Source: Bin80 sp964291275
GTDB lineage: Bacteria; Bacteroidota; Rhodothermia; Rhodothermales; Bin80
DNA length: 64,000 nucleotides
Assembly: GCA_964291275.2 (NCBI GenBank)
Contig: OZ219799.1
Span: 2,108,001-2,172,000 of the forward strand
Direction: 5' to 3'
Below, in pieces: positions 35,857 to 44,406 of the stretch (positions are counted from its first letter, which is position 1; every line of letters starts with the position of its first letter). The notes beneath the pieces were generated by a model, which was not told where the DNA came from, made no database searches, and worked only from the letters and a program-made list of their open reading frames with translations. Both the position numbers and the translations under genes were made by a program.

Positions 35857-36261
35857 CTATTGACTAGGTTTTGACCAATAAGGATGTCCCTCCTTGACCA
35901 TCTTTTCAGCTTCTTCACGTGCTTTTTTATAAAAGGAGTTGGCTTTCTCTTTAATTTCATCTGAAATACTTGCGATTCCTTTTTTAGAAAACAAGCGGAG
36001 TTCATAACCACTGCTACAGAGGGAGGTGATCCAATATCCTTCTAACTCTGACAGTTTATATTTTTCAGAATTCAGGAGCTCACATGTAAGAAAGAATTCT
36101 TTATGTAAAGTGCCAGCATTTATTGGACCTTGCCCGAAGCGCATTACTTCTGTTTTAAAATTCAGCATGATTTTGCCGACCTCTCGGCGTTTAGTTAGTG
36201 TGTTGGTGTTATGCTGCCGCGCCTCTTTTCTCTTTCTCACACGGTGCACTTTTTCGCGCAT
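35857..36261 (-). CDS. Hypothetical protein of the small-gene cluster
   Basis: 134 aa from ATG 36261; an internal ATG at 36168 (MLNFKTEVMRFGQGPINAG) may be the real start, since the first 31 residues are very basic and overlap the upstream gene. The C-terminal half is a charged helix (SDEIKEKANSFYKKAREEAE). No family recognised. It overlaps the preceding gene by 53 bp if the long start is used, or lies 41 bp after it with the internal start. Confidence 0.45.
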   Translation of the reverse strand: MREKVHRVRKRKEARQHNTNTLTKRREVGKIMLNFKTEVMRFGQGPINAGTLHKEFFLTCELLNSEKYKLSELEGYWITSLCSSGYELRLFSKKGIASISDEIKEKANSFYKKAREEAEKMVKEGHPYWSKPSQ

Positions 36262-36562
36262 ATTGCTTCCCGCGCAGCTCGTCAGTCAGCGGATACGGGA
36301 CTTGCTTGGGATCCAGGTCAAAGAAAGCTCTGTACGTCTCTTGCGTAGCCTTGCGGAACACAATTGCATCCGCCTTTGAAGTTACCGTGCCACCCCCACG
36401 CACGGGCACAACACGCAGGATTTTGTACGGATCCCCCAACGCCAGCAGAAACCGCTGCAGCGCGTGTTTATGCCCGTTCGCTTCCAGCGTCCCCTCGCAG
36501 TTGTACACCGTATAGGCGCCACCCCCGCGCCGTATGCAGATCACATAATCGCTGTATTTCAT
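36209..36562 (-). CDS. Hypothetical protein of the small-gene cluster
   Basis: 117 aa. The N-terminal half looks like a beta-rich mini-domain (DYVICIRRGGGAYTVYNCEG). The middle contains ILRVVPVRGGGTVTSKADAI and the C-terminal tail is basic. No leader or membrane helix. It begins 8 bp after the stop of the upstream gene, as expected in an operon. Not recognised. Confidence 0.5.
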   Translation of the reverse strand: MKYSDYVICIRRGGGAYTVYNCEGTLEANGHKHALQRFLLALGDPYKILRVVPVRGGGTVTSKADAIVFRKATQETYRAFFDLDPKQVPYPLTDELRGKQYARKSAPCEKEKRGAAA

Positions 36563-36570
36563 GTTCTCGT

Positions 36571-36873
36571 TCAGTCAGCTATCAGTCCCAGCGTCAATCT
36601 GCGGCCATTCATGCGAATAAAGTTCTCATTCAGGTACGCGTAAGACTGATTCGGGGCCGTCAGGACGACTTTTATTGCGCGTGCATCAAATATATGCTTC
36701 TCTTCCAGCCAGTCCAGACACGTTTCGACCGTTCCATCGCTCCCGAATTTGTAGTTGTGCTTGTTTGCAATGTTGATCACGTGTTTCATCTCGCGCAGCC
36801 CCACGTCTTGGAGCATTACGGACGTCATCCTATTATAGGATATCCCAGGAGATGCTATTGAATCCATCCGCAC
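36571..36873 (-). CDS. Hypothetical protein, first gene of the small-gene cluster
   Basis: 100 aa; ATGs at 36867 and 36828 are alternative starts. The sequence has a helical first half (LREMKHVINIANKHNYKFGS), the segment ETCLDWLEEKHIFDARAIK and a beta-like C-terminus with NGRRLTLGLIAD. Not recognised. It heads a row of four short genes next to the ApeA-like defence gene, so an accessory (plasmid- or defence-derived) role is possible. Confidence 0.5.
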   Translation of the reverse strand: MRMDSIASPGISYNRMTSVMLQDVGLREMKHVINIANKHNYKFGSDGTVETCLDWLEEKHIFDARAIKVVLTAPNQSYAYLNENFIRMNGRRLTLGLIAD

Positions 36874-37159
36874 CGGTTATGGGAATGTCATATGACGCCA
36901 CGCATTCCCCAGAGTTTCTCATTGTTGTTAGTGGCAATGCTTACTTGTGAGGTGGGCGTGTCTAATTGAGTTGCTCTCCGCCAGTTGCACCGATTATCCC
37001 GCGCAGACACTTCTCGTAACGTAAGGGCATCCAAATGCTTCATTTTTACAGATCGCCTCCGCATCCACGCACTCCAATAGGAGAACTAATGCAGTGGTTG
37101 GCGACAATAAGACCATACGAAGGCTGATCATGTCCATCAATTTACACATCCTACCTAGG

Positions 37160-38755
37160 CTATACAGCTTCTTCCACGCACATATCATAGAGCTGGGAAT
37201 AATCGGCTATGTACCTGTCAAATGGATGTTCAAGCGTGTTGGGACTCTTAGTCCAGGATTTCATGTCCCAGCCACATTCTACCAAGACAGATGCTAAAAA
37301 GATGAATTCGAGTGTGCACGCATAGAATATGTGGGTGGGCCCATGCTGTTTAGGTATGCTGTTTCCGTGGATGTACTCGTTCCTGGCGTCAACTGTTTGG
37401 AATGCTACCTTCTCAATATTCTTCATCTCGACGGGCAGGTAGCCTCGGATTATGTCTATGCGAGATTTAATCTTGTCTTTCAGTGTACTCCGTCGTACAA
37501 TTCCCCCCATCTCTGACAGAATATAATCTCTTTCTTCGGAACAGGAAAATTTGCCCTTTATTTGTTTGTTCGCAAATTTTATGATCTTCTCTTTCAGTGT
37601 ACTCCGTCGTGCAATTCCCCCCATCTCCGACAGGATATAATCTCTTTCTTCGGAGCAGGGAAATTTGCGCTTTATTTGTTCGTTTGCAAAGTCTATGATC
37701 TTCTTTTTTTTCGAATCTAGATTCGTCTTTTTCTTCCGTGCTTCCGACAGCTCCCCAAACCGTTCATACGCAACTGCGGCACGTGCTATCCTGTAAGGTT
37801 GATGAGAAGATTCAGTGAACTGTGACAGGATTATATCGCAAGCGTTCCTCTGGTCTTCTGAGAGAGATACCGAGCATTTGAAGCACTTCTCAATAGATTG
37901 TCTTGGGTCAAAAGGGTTAACCAGTAGGCAATTAGATATTGAATGAGTGCTACTATCCTTGGTGAAAAGCGATGCTTCTTGGAGCAAGAAGTGCACATTG
38001 AGTTCGTGGGTTTTCCCATCTTCTGGGTCTCTCACATCTAATCGAATGTCTTCCGCATACTGGCGGATTCCAGTGATTAACCAGAAGAAACGCGTCACGC
38101 ATTCTATGGCACTCTCCGCATAAGACAGATCAGCATCTGTGACTGGCTCTATTGTGAACTCTACGTCAATATATGGGAGCGTGGTGACATCATACGGGCG
38201 AACAGAAAAGCGGCCATAGCCCGTGTCACACGAGACCACTTCTGTTCCACCGCTACAATAGTAGACCCTGTCAAAGCTGTGATCCTGATCATTGAGTCGG
38301 TATCCTTCTCTCATGATCGCTTTGAGTATTTCACGGCGATTTTCAGGACGAACACATTTCATAGATATCGGGAAGATTTGCCGTGAGTGCGGCAACTTGA
38401 ATCTGATTTTTGTAACCTCACAGCAATCTATGCGGGCTATCTGGTGGGTATGTGCTGTAAGCACGCTCTGACAATAGATAACGTAATTAGGGAGTCTAGG
38501 TATATACTTCGATCTGGTTGGAGTCGAACCAATCAATGTTAAGTACATCTCGTCGTTGAGTTTGCCATGTATAATAGCTTTTTCAAGATCTGGTGGGTAG
38601 GATCGCTGTTCTTGTGAAGTGACGACGACACGCAAGAGTATGGTATAATCGTATTGGGGATCCAATAAGATGCATCCCTTAACTTTCTCACCAGATGGCA
38701 ACGTGAATTCTCCTTCAAGTGGCTCGGGCTTGTTGAGTAGATCGATAATATTCAT
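37160..38755 (-). CDS. ApeA-like HEPN defence protein
   Basis: 531 aa. The N-terminus (EPLEGEFTLPSGEKVKGCIL) matches the opening of ApeA N-terminal domains. Residues ~440-520 form a HEPN domain with the R-x4-H ribonuclease motif ARNEYIHGN (R458, H463), followed by a helix-rich end. ApeA proteins act in abortive anti-phage defence, where the HEPN part is thought to cut RNA. An internal tandem duplication covers ~350-425 (FANEQIKRKFPCSEERDY and FANKQIKGKFSCSEERDY). The neighbouring small genes and IS elements fit an accessory island. Assignment rests on the N-terminal pattern plus HEPN motif. Confidence 0.68.
   Translation of the reverse strand: MNIIDLLNKPEPLEGEFTLPSGEKVKGCILLDPQYDYTILLRVVVTSQEQRSYPPDLEKAIIHGKLNDEMYLTLIGSTPTRSKYIPRLPNYVIYCQSVLTAHTHQIARIDCCEVTKIRFKLPHSRQIFPISMKCVRPENRREILKAIMREGYRLNDQDHSFDRVYYCSGGTEVVSCDTGYGRFSVRPYDVTTLPYIDVEFTIEPVTDADLSYAESAIECVTRFFWLITGIRQYAEDIRLDVRDPEDGKTHELNVHFLLQEASLFTKDSSTHSISNCLLVNPFDPRQSIEKCFKCSVSLSEDQRNACDIILSQFTESSHQPYRIARAAVAYERFGELSEARKKKTNLDSKKKKIIDFANEQIKRKFPCSEERDYILSEMGGIARRSTLKEKIIKFANKQIKGKFSCSEERDYILSEMGGIVRRSTLKDKIKSRIDIIRGYLPVEMKNIEKVAFQTVDARNEYIHGNSIPKQHGPTHIFYACTLEFIFLASVLVECGWDMKSWTKSPNTLEHPFDRYIADYSQLYDMCVEEAV
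37476..37703. repeat. Tandem 114-bp in-frame duplication inside the ApeA-like gene
   Basis: Two head-to-tail copies of a 114-bp (38-codon) unit; for example CAGTGTACTCCGTCGT occurs at 37481 and again at 37595. The copies differ at a limited number of positions, several of them amino-acid changing. Unit borders are approximate. It inserts an extra helical segment just before the HEPN core. Confidence 0.9.
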
Positions 38756-38929
38756 GGCTTAAAGACACATCTTTTGTTTGTGGTCATTCTTAGTGGCAGG
38801 CTTTATAGTCTCCCCAGTGCTTGGGACCATGCCATGCTGCCCAGAGTGAACATACGCGGTTTGTGGATCAGTTGCTAAAAGGAGCTTTCCCCTTGGGAGG
38901 AGAGGAGACTTAGCCCTCTGGCCAGATGC

Positions 38930-39215
38930 TATTGGAAGTTTTTGTTGGTCCTGGAAATGATTCCGTACGGAAAGCTTTCTGCACCGCGCGCAGGATCACA
39001 TACCGGGCCGTCCGCAGAAGCCTCACGCCGCACTTGCGCGATGTGCCAACGCTTTCTCGTGCATTTAAGGACTTTGTAGCAGCTCAGTTGCTTGCATGTA
39101 GCATCAGCTGAGGCGGGAAGTGATCACAGGGTAGTTGGAGGGGCATATTTCGCGTGATTCGACGGCCGTAGAGGCACGAGAGAAGCCGGATCATCCGAAA
39201 TGCAAACGTGAGTGT
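38930..39215 (+). pseudogene. Decayed IS5-type transposase fragment
   Basis: Fragments match the intact transposase at 59911-61041: DVPTLSRAFKDFVAAQL against DVPSASTFSRAFKEFAESEL, then the DNA GGGGCATATTTCGCG...GATTCGACGG at ~39140, against GTGGGCCATATTTCGCGGGA in the intact gene, which encodes GHISRDSTA-EAREKP. Frameshifts and missing parts show an old dead copy. The rest of the 38756-39357 gap contains nothing else I can support. Confidence 0.7.
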
Positions 39216-39357
39216 CCTCGCAACGGCAAGGACAGGAATCGGCCAAAATAAATCGCGGAAGAAGCGTAGACAGGGTGACAAGAATGTTGATTTACGGTCG
39301 CTGTTGTGGGATACTGAGCATTAAGGAACAGCACATCCGAAAAATCAGGCTTCTCAA

Positions 39358-40212
39358 CTAAACAAAATAGAATGGATCCCCGCTTTCCTGGTGCACCACT
39401 ATGGTACCCGGTAGTCTGGGGGTCAACCATTCAGCGAGCCACTCCATGCCCGGCTCTTCACTCAGTGCATGTCCAATCACAATCAAGCCTACCTGCCTCT
39501 CACCCTGCCAGTTCGCATCACGAACGTACTCGGTTGTTTCCCACTCTCGAACTTCACCTACAACGAGAACATCGACCTCAGATAGCATCTCAATTTGACG
39601 CTGCCCGCCTACCGCCCCAACTAACAGACCTACGCGGCCACACGGCATGTCCGCACTTCCCATAACACGGACCCGCTTCGCTCCAAAACGATCTTTCATG
39701 AACCTGGAAAGTTCTCCAAGCGGTACTGGAGGAATCTGACATATCTGGGGTTGATCCGGTTGCGCGTATGCTTCCCAGCCAAGACGCTTAAGAACCCCCG
39801 TCGCTATGCCATCAGGCCTGTGGGCATGCCAGTAATCATGAAAACGCCACACCACAATTCCGTTGTCTTCTAGCGTCCTGCGCTTCTTCTGGTAGACCGG
39901 GTTATTTTCCAGCCATGAGGTTTCATCCAAATGGTTGTAGTAGGTAGGCTCGTGCGTTATGATGAGGTTCACACCGTGACGTGCAGCATAATCAATGGTT
40001 CGCTGCGTAGCCAAAAAGGTTGTAAGCACAGCTCGCACCGGCTGCGTTACATCCCCCGATTTAACGGTATCAACCGTTGGTTCCCACGGAGCACCGGGGA
40101 TTTCCTCTGTGATCAGGTTGATGACATCCTGAATTGTTAGAGCTTTTTTATGCAAGCCTGCCAAAAGGATACCTCCCCCGGACTGAGCAAGGAACTCTCT
40201 TCTTGTAACCAT
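39358..40212 (-). CDS. NIF3-family protein with Tat signal
   Basis: 284 aa. The NIF3 (GTP cyclohydrolase I type 2-like) fold binds two metals; here LIITHEPTYYNH carries the metal-binding His pattern, and the C-terminal part LLVGAVGGQRQIEM with VLVVGEVREWE completes it. The N-terminus, MVTRREFLAQSGGGILLAGL, is a twin-arginine signal, unusual because NIF3 proteins are normally cytoplasmic. Folding with metals before export would explain Tat use. The divergent DUF1080 gene starts about 100 bp away. Substrate unknown. Confidence 0.8.
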   Translation of the reverse strand: MVTRREFLAQSGGGILLAGLHKKALTIQDVINLITEEIPGAPWEPTVDTVKSGDVTQPVRAVLTTFLATQRTIDYAARHGVNLIITHEPTYYNHLDETSWLENNPVYQKKRRTLEDNGIVVWRFHDYWHAHRPDGIATGVLKRLGWEAYAQPDQPQICQIPPVPLGELSRFMKDRFGAKRVRVMGSADMPCGRVGLLVGAVGGQRQIEMLSEVDVLVVGEVREWETTEYVRDANWQGERQVGLIVIGHALSEEPGMEWLAEWLTPRLPGTIVVHQESGDPFYFV

Positions 40213-40310
40213 GAATTGTTCTGCCTATGATGCTGTAAAGATAGCAACGCCGCCTGCGGCAATGCATTGATTATCTTATACTTTGCTACTCAACTAAGCG
40301 CCCTTCTACG

Positions 40311-41711
40311 ATGCTACGTGCAATTATGCTCACACTCCTTTCGTTCGGACTCACAACCACCAGCTTTGGCCAGGAATGGAAGTTACTTGTTAACGGGGAC
40401 GACCTTTCCGAATGGGAGCGACTGGGAGGAGAAGCAACCTACACGGCCTCTAACGGCGAGGTGATCGGCACTACAGTTGCAAATACCCCAAACACGTTCT
40501 TGGCTACACAACGATCTTACGGCGATTTTGCTCTTAACGTCGAAGTATGGGTTGATCCCGCAATCAACTCCGGCATTCAGATTCGAAGTGAATCCAAGCC
40601 GGATTACTTGAATGGCAGAGTGCATGGATATCAGATTGAAATTGATCCCAGTCCTCGCGCCTGGAGTGGAGGAGTATACGACGAGGCCCGCCGAGGCTGG
40701 CTCTATCCTATGTCAGCGAATGAAGATTGTCGCGTGGCCTTTAATCCTGACGGCTGGAATCATTACTACGTGGAAGCGATCGGATCATCAATCCGCACAT
40801 GGATTAACGATGTACCCTGTGCTGCACTTTACGATGACATGACTTCCTCGGGCTTCATTGCACTCCAGGTGCATAGTGTACCCGGAGAGGATTTGGCTAA
40901 CCGCAATGTCCGCTGGCGTAACATCCGGATTCTGGAAGAAAATGTAACACCGCGTCCATGGACTAGTAATTACGTCGTAAATCTTGTTCCGAACACACTC
41001 AGTCAGCAGGAAATCGCTCAGGGATTCTCCCTGCTCTTTGATGGAGAAACTACCCAAGGCTGGCGTGGAGCAGGTAAGGAATCTTTCCCTGAAAAAGGTT
41101 GGCGGGTCGAAGACGGAATACTTATCGTTGAACCCTCTGGAGGAGCCGAGGCGGCTTACGGGGGTGACATCGTTACCGTAGATGAATATTCAACTTTCGA
41201 ATTCAGCCTGGACTTCAAACTCACCGAAGGAGCAAATAGTGGTATTAAATACTTCATAACAGAATCCTATGGTAGCGATGCATCAGCCATCGGATTGGAA
41301 TACCAATTATTAGACGATGAACGTCATCCCGATGCAACTCAAGGCGCAGCCGGCAACCGAACGTTGGCATCGCTCTACGACCTAATCCCGGCAGACGAAG
41401 GAAAAACCTTTCGTATACCAGGTCAATGGAATCGTGCCCGTATCGTTGTAACCGGCAGACGATTGGACGAGCGTGTCCTAGGTAGCCGCATGGAACAATC
41501 CGAGTTCTCGGGGGCGCATGTTGAGCATTGGCTCAACGATCGCAAAGTTCTGGAATATGAGCGCGGCACACCGGTCTTTGATGCACTGGTAGCCCGTAGC
41601 AAGTACGTCGTGTGGGAAGGATTTGGGCATTGGCCTCAAGGCCATATTCTGCTGCAGGACCATGGCGACGAAGTCCATTTTCGCAGTGTCAAGGTCCGCC
41701 GGATTGATTAG
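40311..41711 (+). CDS. Exported protein with two DUF1080 domains
   Basis: 466 aa with signal peptide (LTLLSFGLTTTSFGQ). Two concanavalin-like DUF1080 (3-keto-disaccharide hydrolase-type) domains are visible. The first, ~22-210, runs from KLLVNGDDLSEWE through INSGIQIRSES to NVRWRNIRILE. The second, ~240-465, runs from SLLFDGETTQGWRG through GANSGIKYFITES to VHFRSVKVRRI. Such proteins act on glycans in the periplasm. The context of rhamnulokinase, a Gfo/Idh/MocA oxidoreductase and xylulokinase fits sugar use. The 3' end overlaps the convergent rhaB by 23 bp. Confidence 0.87.
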   Translation: MLRAIMLTLLSFGLTTTSFGQEWKLLVNGDDLSEWERLGGEATYTASNGEVIGTTVANTPNTFLATQRSYGDFALNVEVWVDPAINSGIQIRSESKPDYLNGRVHGYQIEIDPSPRAWSGGVYDEARRGWLYPMSANEDCRVAFNPDGWNHYYVEAIGSSIRTWINDVPCAALYDDMTSSGFIALQVHSVPGEDLANRNVRWRNIRILEENVTPRPWTSNYVVNLVPNTLSQQEIAQGFSLLFDGETTQGWRGAGKESFPEKGWRVEDGILIVEPSGGAEAAYGGDIVTVDEYSTFEFSLDFKLTEGANSGIKYFITESYGSDASAIGLEYQLLDDERHPDATQGAAGNRTLASLYDLIPADEGKTFRIPGQWNRARIVVTGRRLDERVLGSRMEQSEFSGAHVEHWLNDRKVLEYERGTPVFDALVARSKYVVWEGFGHWPQGHILLQDHGDEVHFRSVKVRRID

Positions 41712-43107
41712 GCTGAAAAGTTTCGGTCTGTACACTGGTCGCGGACACCTCACGAAGTGAACTATCCGCAGGCAAACAATTCATTGCTCCGGCCTGGATG
41801 AGCAGGTTTCCGAGTGCAGTCGCTTCTGAAGGACCCGCAATGACTGGTACACCGCAACGGTCTGCCGTCCATTGATTGAGCAATCTGTTGCGGCTCCCTC
41901 CACCAACAACATGCAGACATTCGAAACGCCTCCCCAGTAAGGTCGAGAGTGACTCGAGCGTGGTACGATATACTTCGGCTAGGCTTTCTAATATGAGCCG
42001 CACGATGTCTCCACGTTCACTTGGTACGGACATGCCACGCTCTCTGCACCAATCCGCAATGCGCTTAGGCATATTTCCGGGAGCGGAGAATTTTGGGTCG
42101 TTGAAGTCAATTGTGTACACAGGAGGCGCTGCCCGGCTTGCCTCATCAAGCAGTTCAGTATAGTCAAAGTTCATTCCCGCCTCCCGCCAGACACGCTCAC
42201 ATTCCTGCAGCACCCATAGCCCGGTTAAGTTTTTCAGGAGTCGAATAGTCCCCCCATACCCTACCTCGTTCGTAAATCCAGCCTCCATCGCAGCGGGTGT
42301 ACAGATTGGTGTGGGGATTTCCACACCAAGAAGCGACCAGGTACCACTGCTGAGGAAGGCCCAGGATGATCGTTCATTCGCAGGAATCGCCGCAACTGCA
42401 CAAGCAGTATCGTGCGAACAACCTGCAATAACAGCTACATTAGGGATATCTCGCACAGGACCAAGTACGGTGCCTGATGGCACGAGCCGTGGCCATGTAA
42501 CCGGATCCATCTGTAAGGCCTTCATCGCCTCAACAGACCATGAACGAGAGTTCGCGCTCAGCAGCTGCGTCGTGCTTGCCAATGACATCTCTGCTACGAG
42601 GCGATCACAAAATCGCCAGTGCATGTAATCGGCAATGAGTAGTCTACAACACGTAGCGGCATAAACGTCGGGGGTCAGCTGCTCATCCGCCAGAACCTGA
42701 AACAACGTGTTGATTGGATGTGACGCCACTCCTGTCATACTGTACAACTCCTCCCGCGCAACACGTTGCCAGGCAAGCACTTCTCCCGAAACTGATCTGG
42801 GATCCCTGTAGACATGCGCACGCCGCAGGGTTTGCATTGTACTGCTAAGGGGCACATAATCAACTCCCCATGAGTCAACACTCAGACTGCACAGATCAGG
42901 CGCTTCCTTAAGAGCAATCGCCAACCCTTCCTGCATGGAGCCCCACACCGCATCCAGATCCCAATAGAGCCGCTCTCCTTCAACTTCATTTGGTGTGGCC
43001 CAACGATGCACTTCCTGCATTTCCATGCGGCTCCCGTCGAACCTACCCAGAACTGCTCGACCGCTGGACGCCCCCAAGTCGAAAGCAAGATGTACGGATG
43101 CCTGCAT
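41689..43107 (-). CDS. rhaB: Rhamnulokinase (FGGY family)
   Basis: 472-aa sugar kinase. The N-terminal phosphate motif is AFDLGASSGRAVLGRFDG. SVDSWGVDYVPL and HPINTLFQVLADE are typical of RhaB, and the C-terminal ATP-site motif is CLHVVGGGSRNRLLNQWTA. It phosphorylates L-rhamnulose during rhamnose catabolism. Start ATG 43107 (MQASVHLAFD) is preferred over the ATG at 43161, which adds residues without homology. No rhaA or rhaD lies next to it, so an isomerase and aldolase must be elsewhere. Confidence 0.87.
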   Translation of the reverse strand: MQASVHLAFDLGASSGRAVLGRFDGSRMEMQEVHRWATPNEVEGERLYWDLDAVWGSMQEGLAIALKEAPDLCSLSVDSWGVDYVPLSSTMQTLRRAHVYRDPRSVSGEVLAWQRVAREELYSMTGVASHPINTLFQVLADEQLTPDVYAATCCRLLIADYMHWRFCDRLVAEMSLASTTQLLSANSRSWSVEAMKALQMDPVTWPRLVPSGTVLGPVRDIPNVAVIAGCSHDTACAVAAIPANERSSWAFLSSGTWSLLGVEIPTPICTPAAMEAGFTNEVGYGGTIRLLKNLTGLWVLQECERVWREAGMNFDYTELLDEASRAAPPVYTIDFNDPKFSAPGNMPKRIADWCRERGMSVPSERGDIVRLILESLAEVYRTTLESLSTLLGRRFECLHVVGGGSRNRLLNQWTADRCGVPVIAGPSEATALGNLLIQAGAMNCLPADSSLREVSATSVQTETFQPNQSGGP

Positions 43108-43141
43108 ATGTATATGGCCTTTAGTTAGTTGCCAGCACTCA

Positions 43142-43909
43142 TCAACCGCAAATCCAGCCATCCTGGCTTACGTCCAATCTTTCCACGTATGCACAGTGAT
43201 GGCGCGACACACCGTTAGGATAGGCTTTACGCAACTCTGTACAGTTTGCAATGGGCCCACACCCAGCCGTGCTATCCGTCAGAAAGTCGGGATAGGGAGT
43301 AGATGTAATCTCCATCTCAAACGAATCACACTCATTGATCTTATCTGCGAGGGAACCTCGCTCTTTAGAGTCAATTGAGAGCCGGTAGGCATTACGTACA
43401 GTAATCACCTGCCGCGCAAACCAGCATTGATTATGGGATGGCCACCACTCTGCAGCATCTTGGGCTCCCTTGCCGCGGTTAATTGCACTGTTTACCAGAA
43501 CCAGATTGAGTGTGTCATTGGCGAATTGCTCACGGATATCTCCGTCTAATCTATCACTGCATAACCCACTGTCATGAGCTTCTCGCGCTGCCACGATGTG
43601 TTCAATATCTACAGAATCTCTCGAGTCGTACCAGCGCAGCTCATAAGGATCGTATATGCCGCCATATCTCAGGATCAATCTGTTTTCATGAGATTGAGAA
43701 TGCCTGTATTCGCTGCGATCATAAGCACAGGATTGTAGCTCCGGTGCAATCCTAAGATTGTCCAATGCCCTTAGAACTTGATCCCGGGCAGATTCTGTAA
43801 TCGATTCTTTTTCGTAATCGGTCATCATAGTCGATGCACACCCCTGCAATAACAAGACAGCAAGGATGCCACTAAGAAGAAAAACTCTTACGTGGCATTG
43901 CTTACCCAT
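43142..43909 (-). CDS. HNH nuclease-like lipoprotein with excalibur tail
   Basis: 255 aa. A lipoprotein signal (LLLQGCAST) is followed by a DUF1524/HNH-type nuclease core: VDIEHIVAAREAHDSG, then NDTLNLVLVNSAINRGKGAQ, and the W-x-P-x5-CW-A pattern (WWPSHNQCWFARQ). The C-terminus is an excalibur calcium-binding motif (CTELRKAYPNGVSRHHCAY; DVSQDGWICG). The combination suggests a secreted, Ca-dependent nuclease for nutrient or DNA uptake or competition. A truncated copy of the C-terminal part lies upstream at 43964-44200. Confidence 0.75.
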   Translation of the reverse strand: MGKQCHVRVFLLSGILAVLLLQGCASTMMTDYEKESITESARDQVLRALDNLRIAPELQSCAYDRSEYRHSQSHENRLILRYGGIYDPYELRWYDSRDSVDIEHIVAAREAHDSGLCSDRLDGDIREQFANDTLNLVLVNSAINRGKGAQDAAEWWPSHNQCWFARQVITVRNAYRLSIDSKERGSLADKINECDSFEMEITSTPYPDFLTDSTAGCGPIANCTELRKAYPNGVSRHHCAYVERLDVSQDGWICG

Positions 43910-43963
43910 ACCTCAATGTCGCCTGTGAAGAAAGAATTTTGCCCTAAACTACGGTCGATTAGT

Positions 43964-44200
43964 TTAACTGCGATGCTTTTTCAGGTACCAACACTCAATT
44001 ACCGCAAATCTACCATAACGGTTTGCACCCAGCCTTTCATACGCACAATGCTGACGCGATACACCGTCGGGATAGGCTTTACACGGTTCTGAACGGCTTG
44101 TAAAAGAACGACACCTAGCCGTGCTGTCCGTCAGAAAATTGGGATAGCGTGTGTCTGGAACCACGACCATTTCGAATGAGCCGCATTCCCTGTGTGTTCC
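43964..44200 (-). pseudogene. Truncated duplicate of the HNH/excalibur lipoprotein gene
   Basis: Reads CGSFEMVVVPDTRYPNFLTD, STARCRSF and EPCKAYPDGVSRQHCAYERL in one frame, matching the C-terminus of the intact gene about 850 bp downstream. The final calcium-binding DxDxDG pattern is lost and there is no N-terminal part. It is most simply the relic of a tandem duplication. The group II intron lies about 140 bp upstream of it. Confidence 0.8.
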
Positions 44201-44364
44201 TCAGATGATTTCAAACACAACGATGTACACTGACAGTCTAGCCATGAATCGTTTAGGATAGCCCCTGCAACCTGTCAAGTTGACTACTGAGCGCTTTCAT
44301 CCGCCAGAAAATCTGAACTGAATACTCTGCCAGTCAAGTAGCCGGGGGGAATCTCACCCCCCGG

Positions 44365-44406
44365 CCCTCACAGAACCGTGCGTGAGCCTCTCAACTCACA
44401 CGGCTC
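44365..44406 (-). ncRNA. Group II intron domain V
   Basis: Minus-strand hairpin of 42 nt, beginning GAGCCGTGTGAG and ending CACGGTTCTGTGAGGG, with the family-typical catalytic bulge. This is the most conserved part of group II introns and fixes the orientation. The maturase ORF ends inside it, its last codons (GRSRVS, stop at 44391) being read from domain V bases. Confidence 0.88.

Noticed and set aside
37160..38755. ApeA-like protein considered as a toxin of a toxin-antitoxin pair
   Set aside because: Its length and N-terminal domain fit ApeA better than short HEPN toxins, and no MNT-type antitoxin gene is adjacent.
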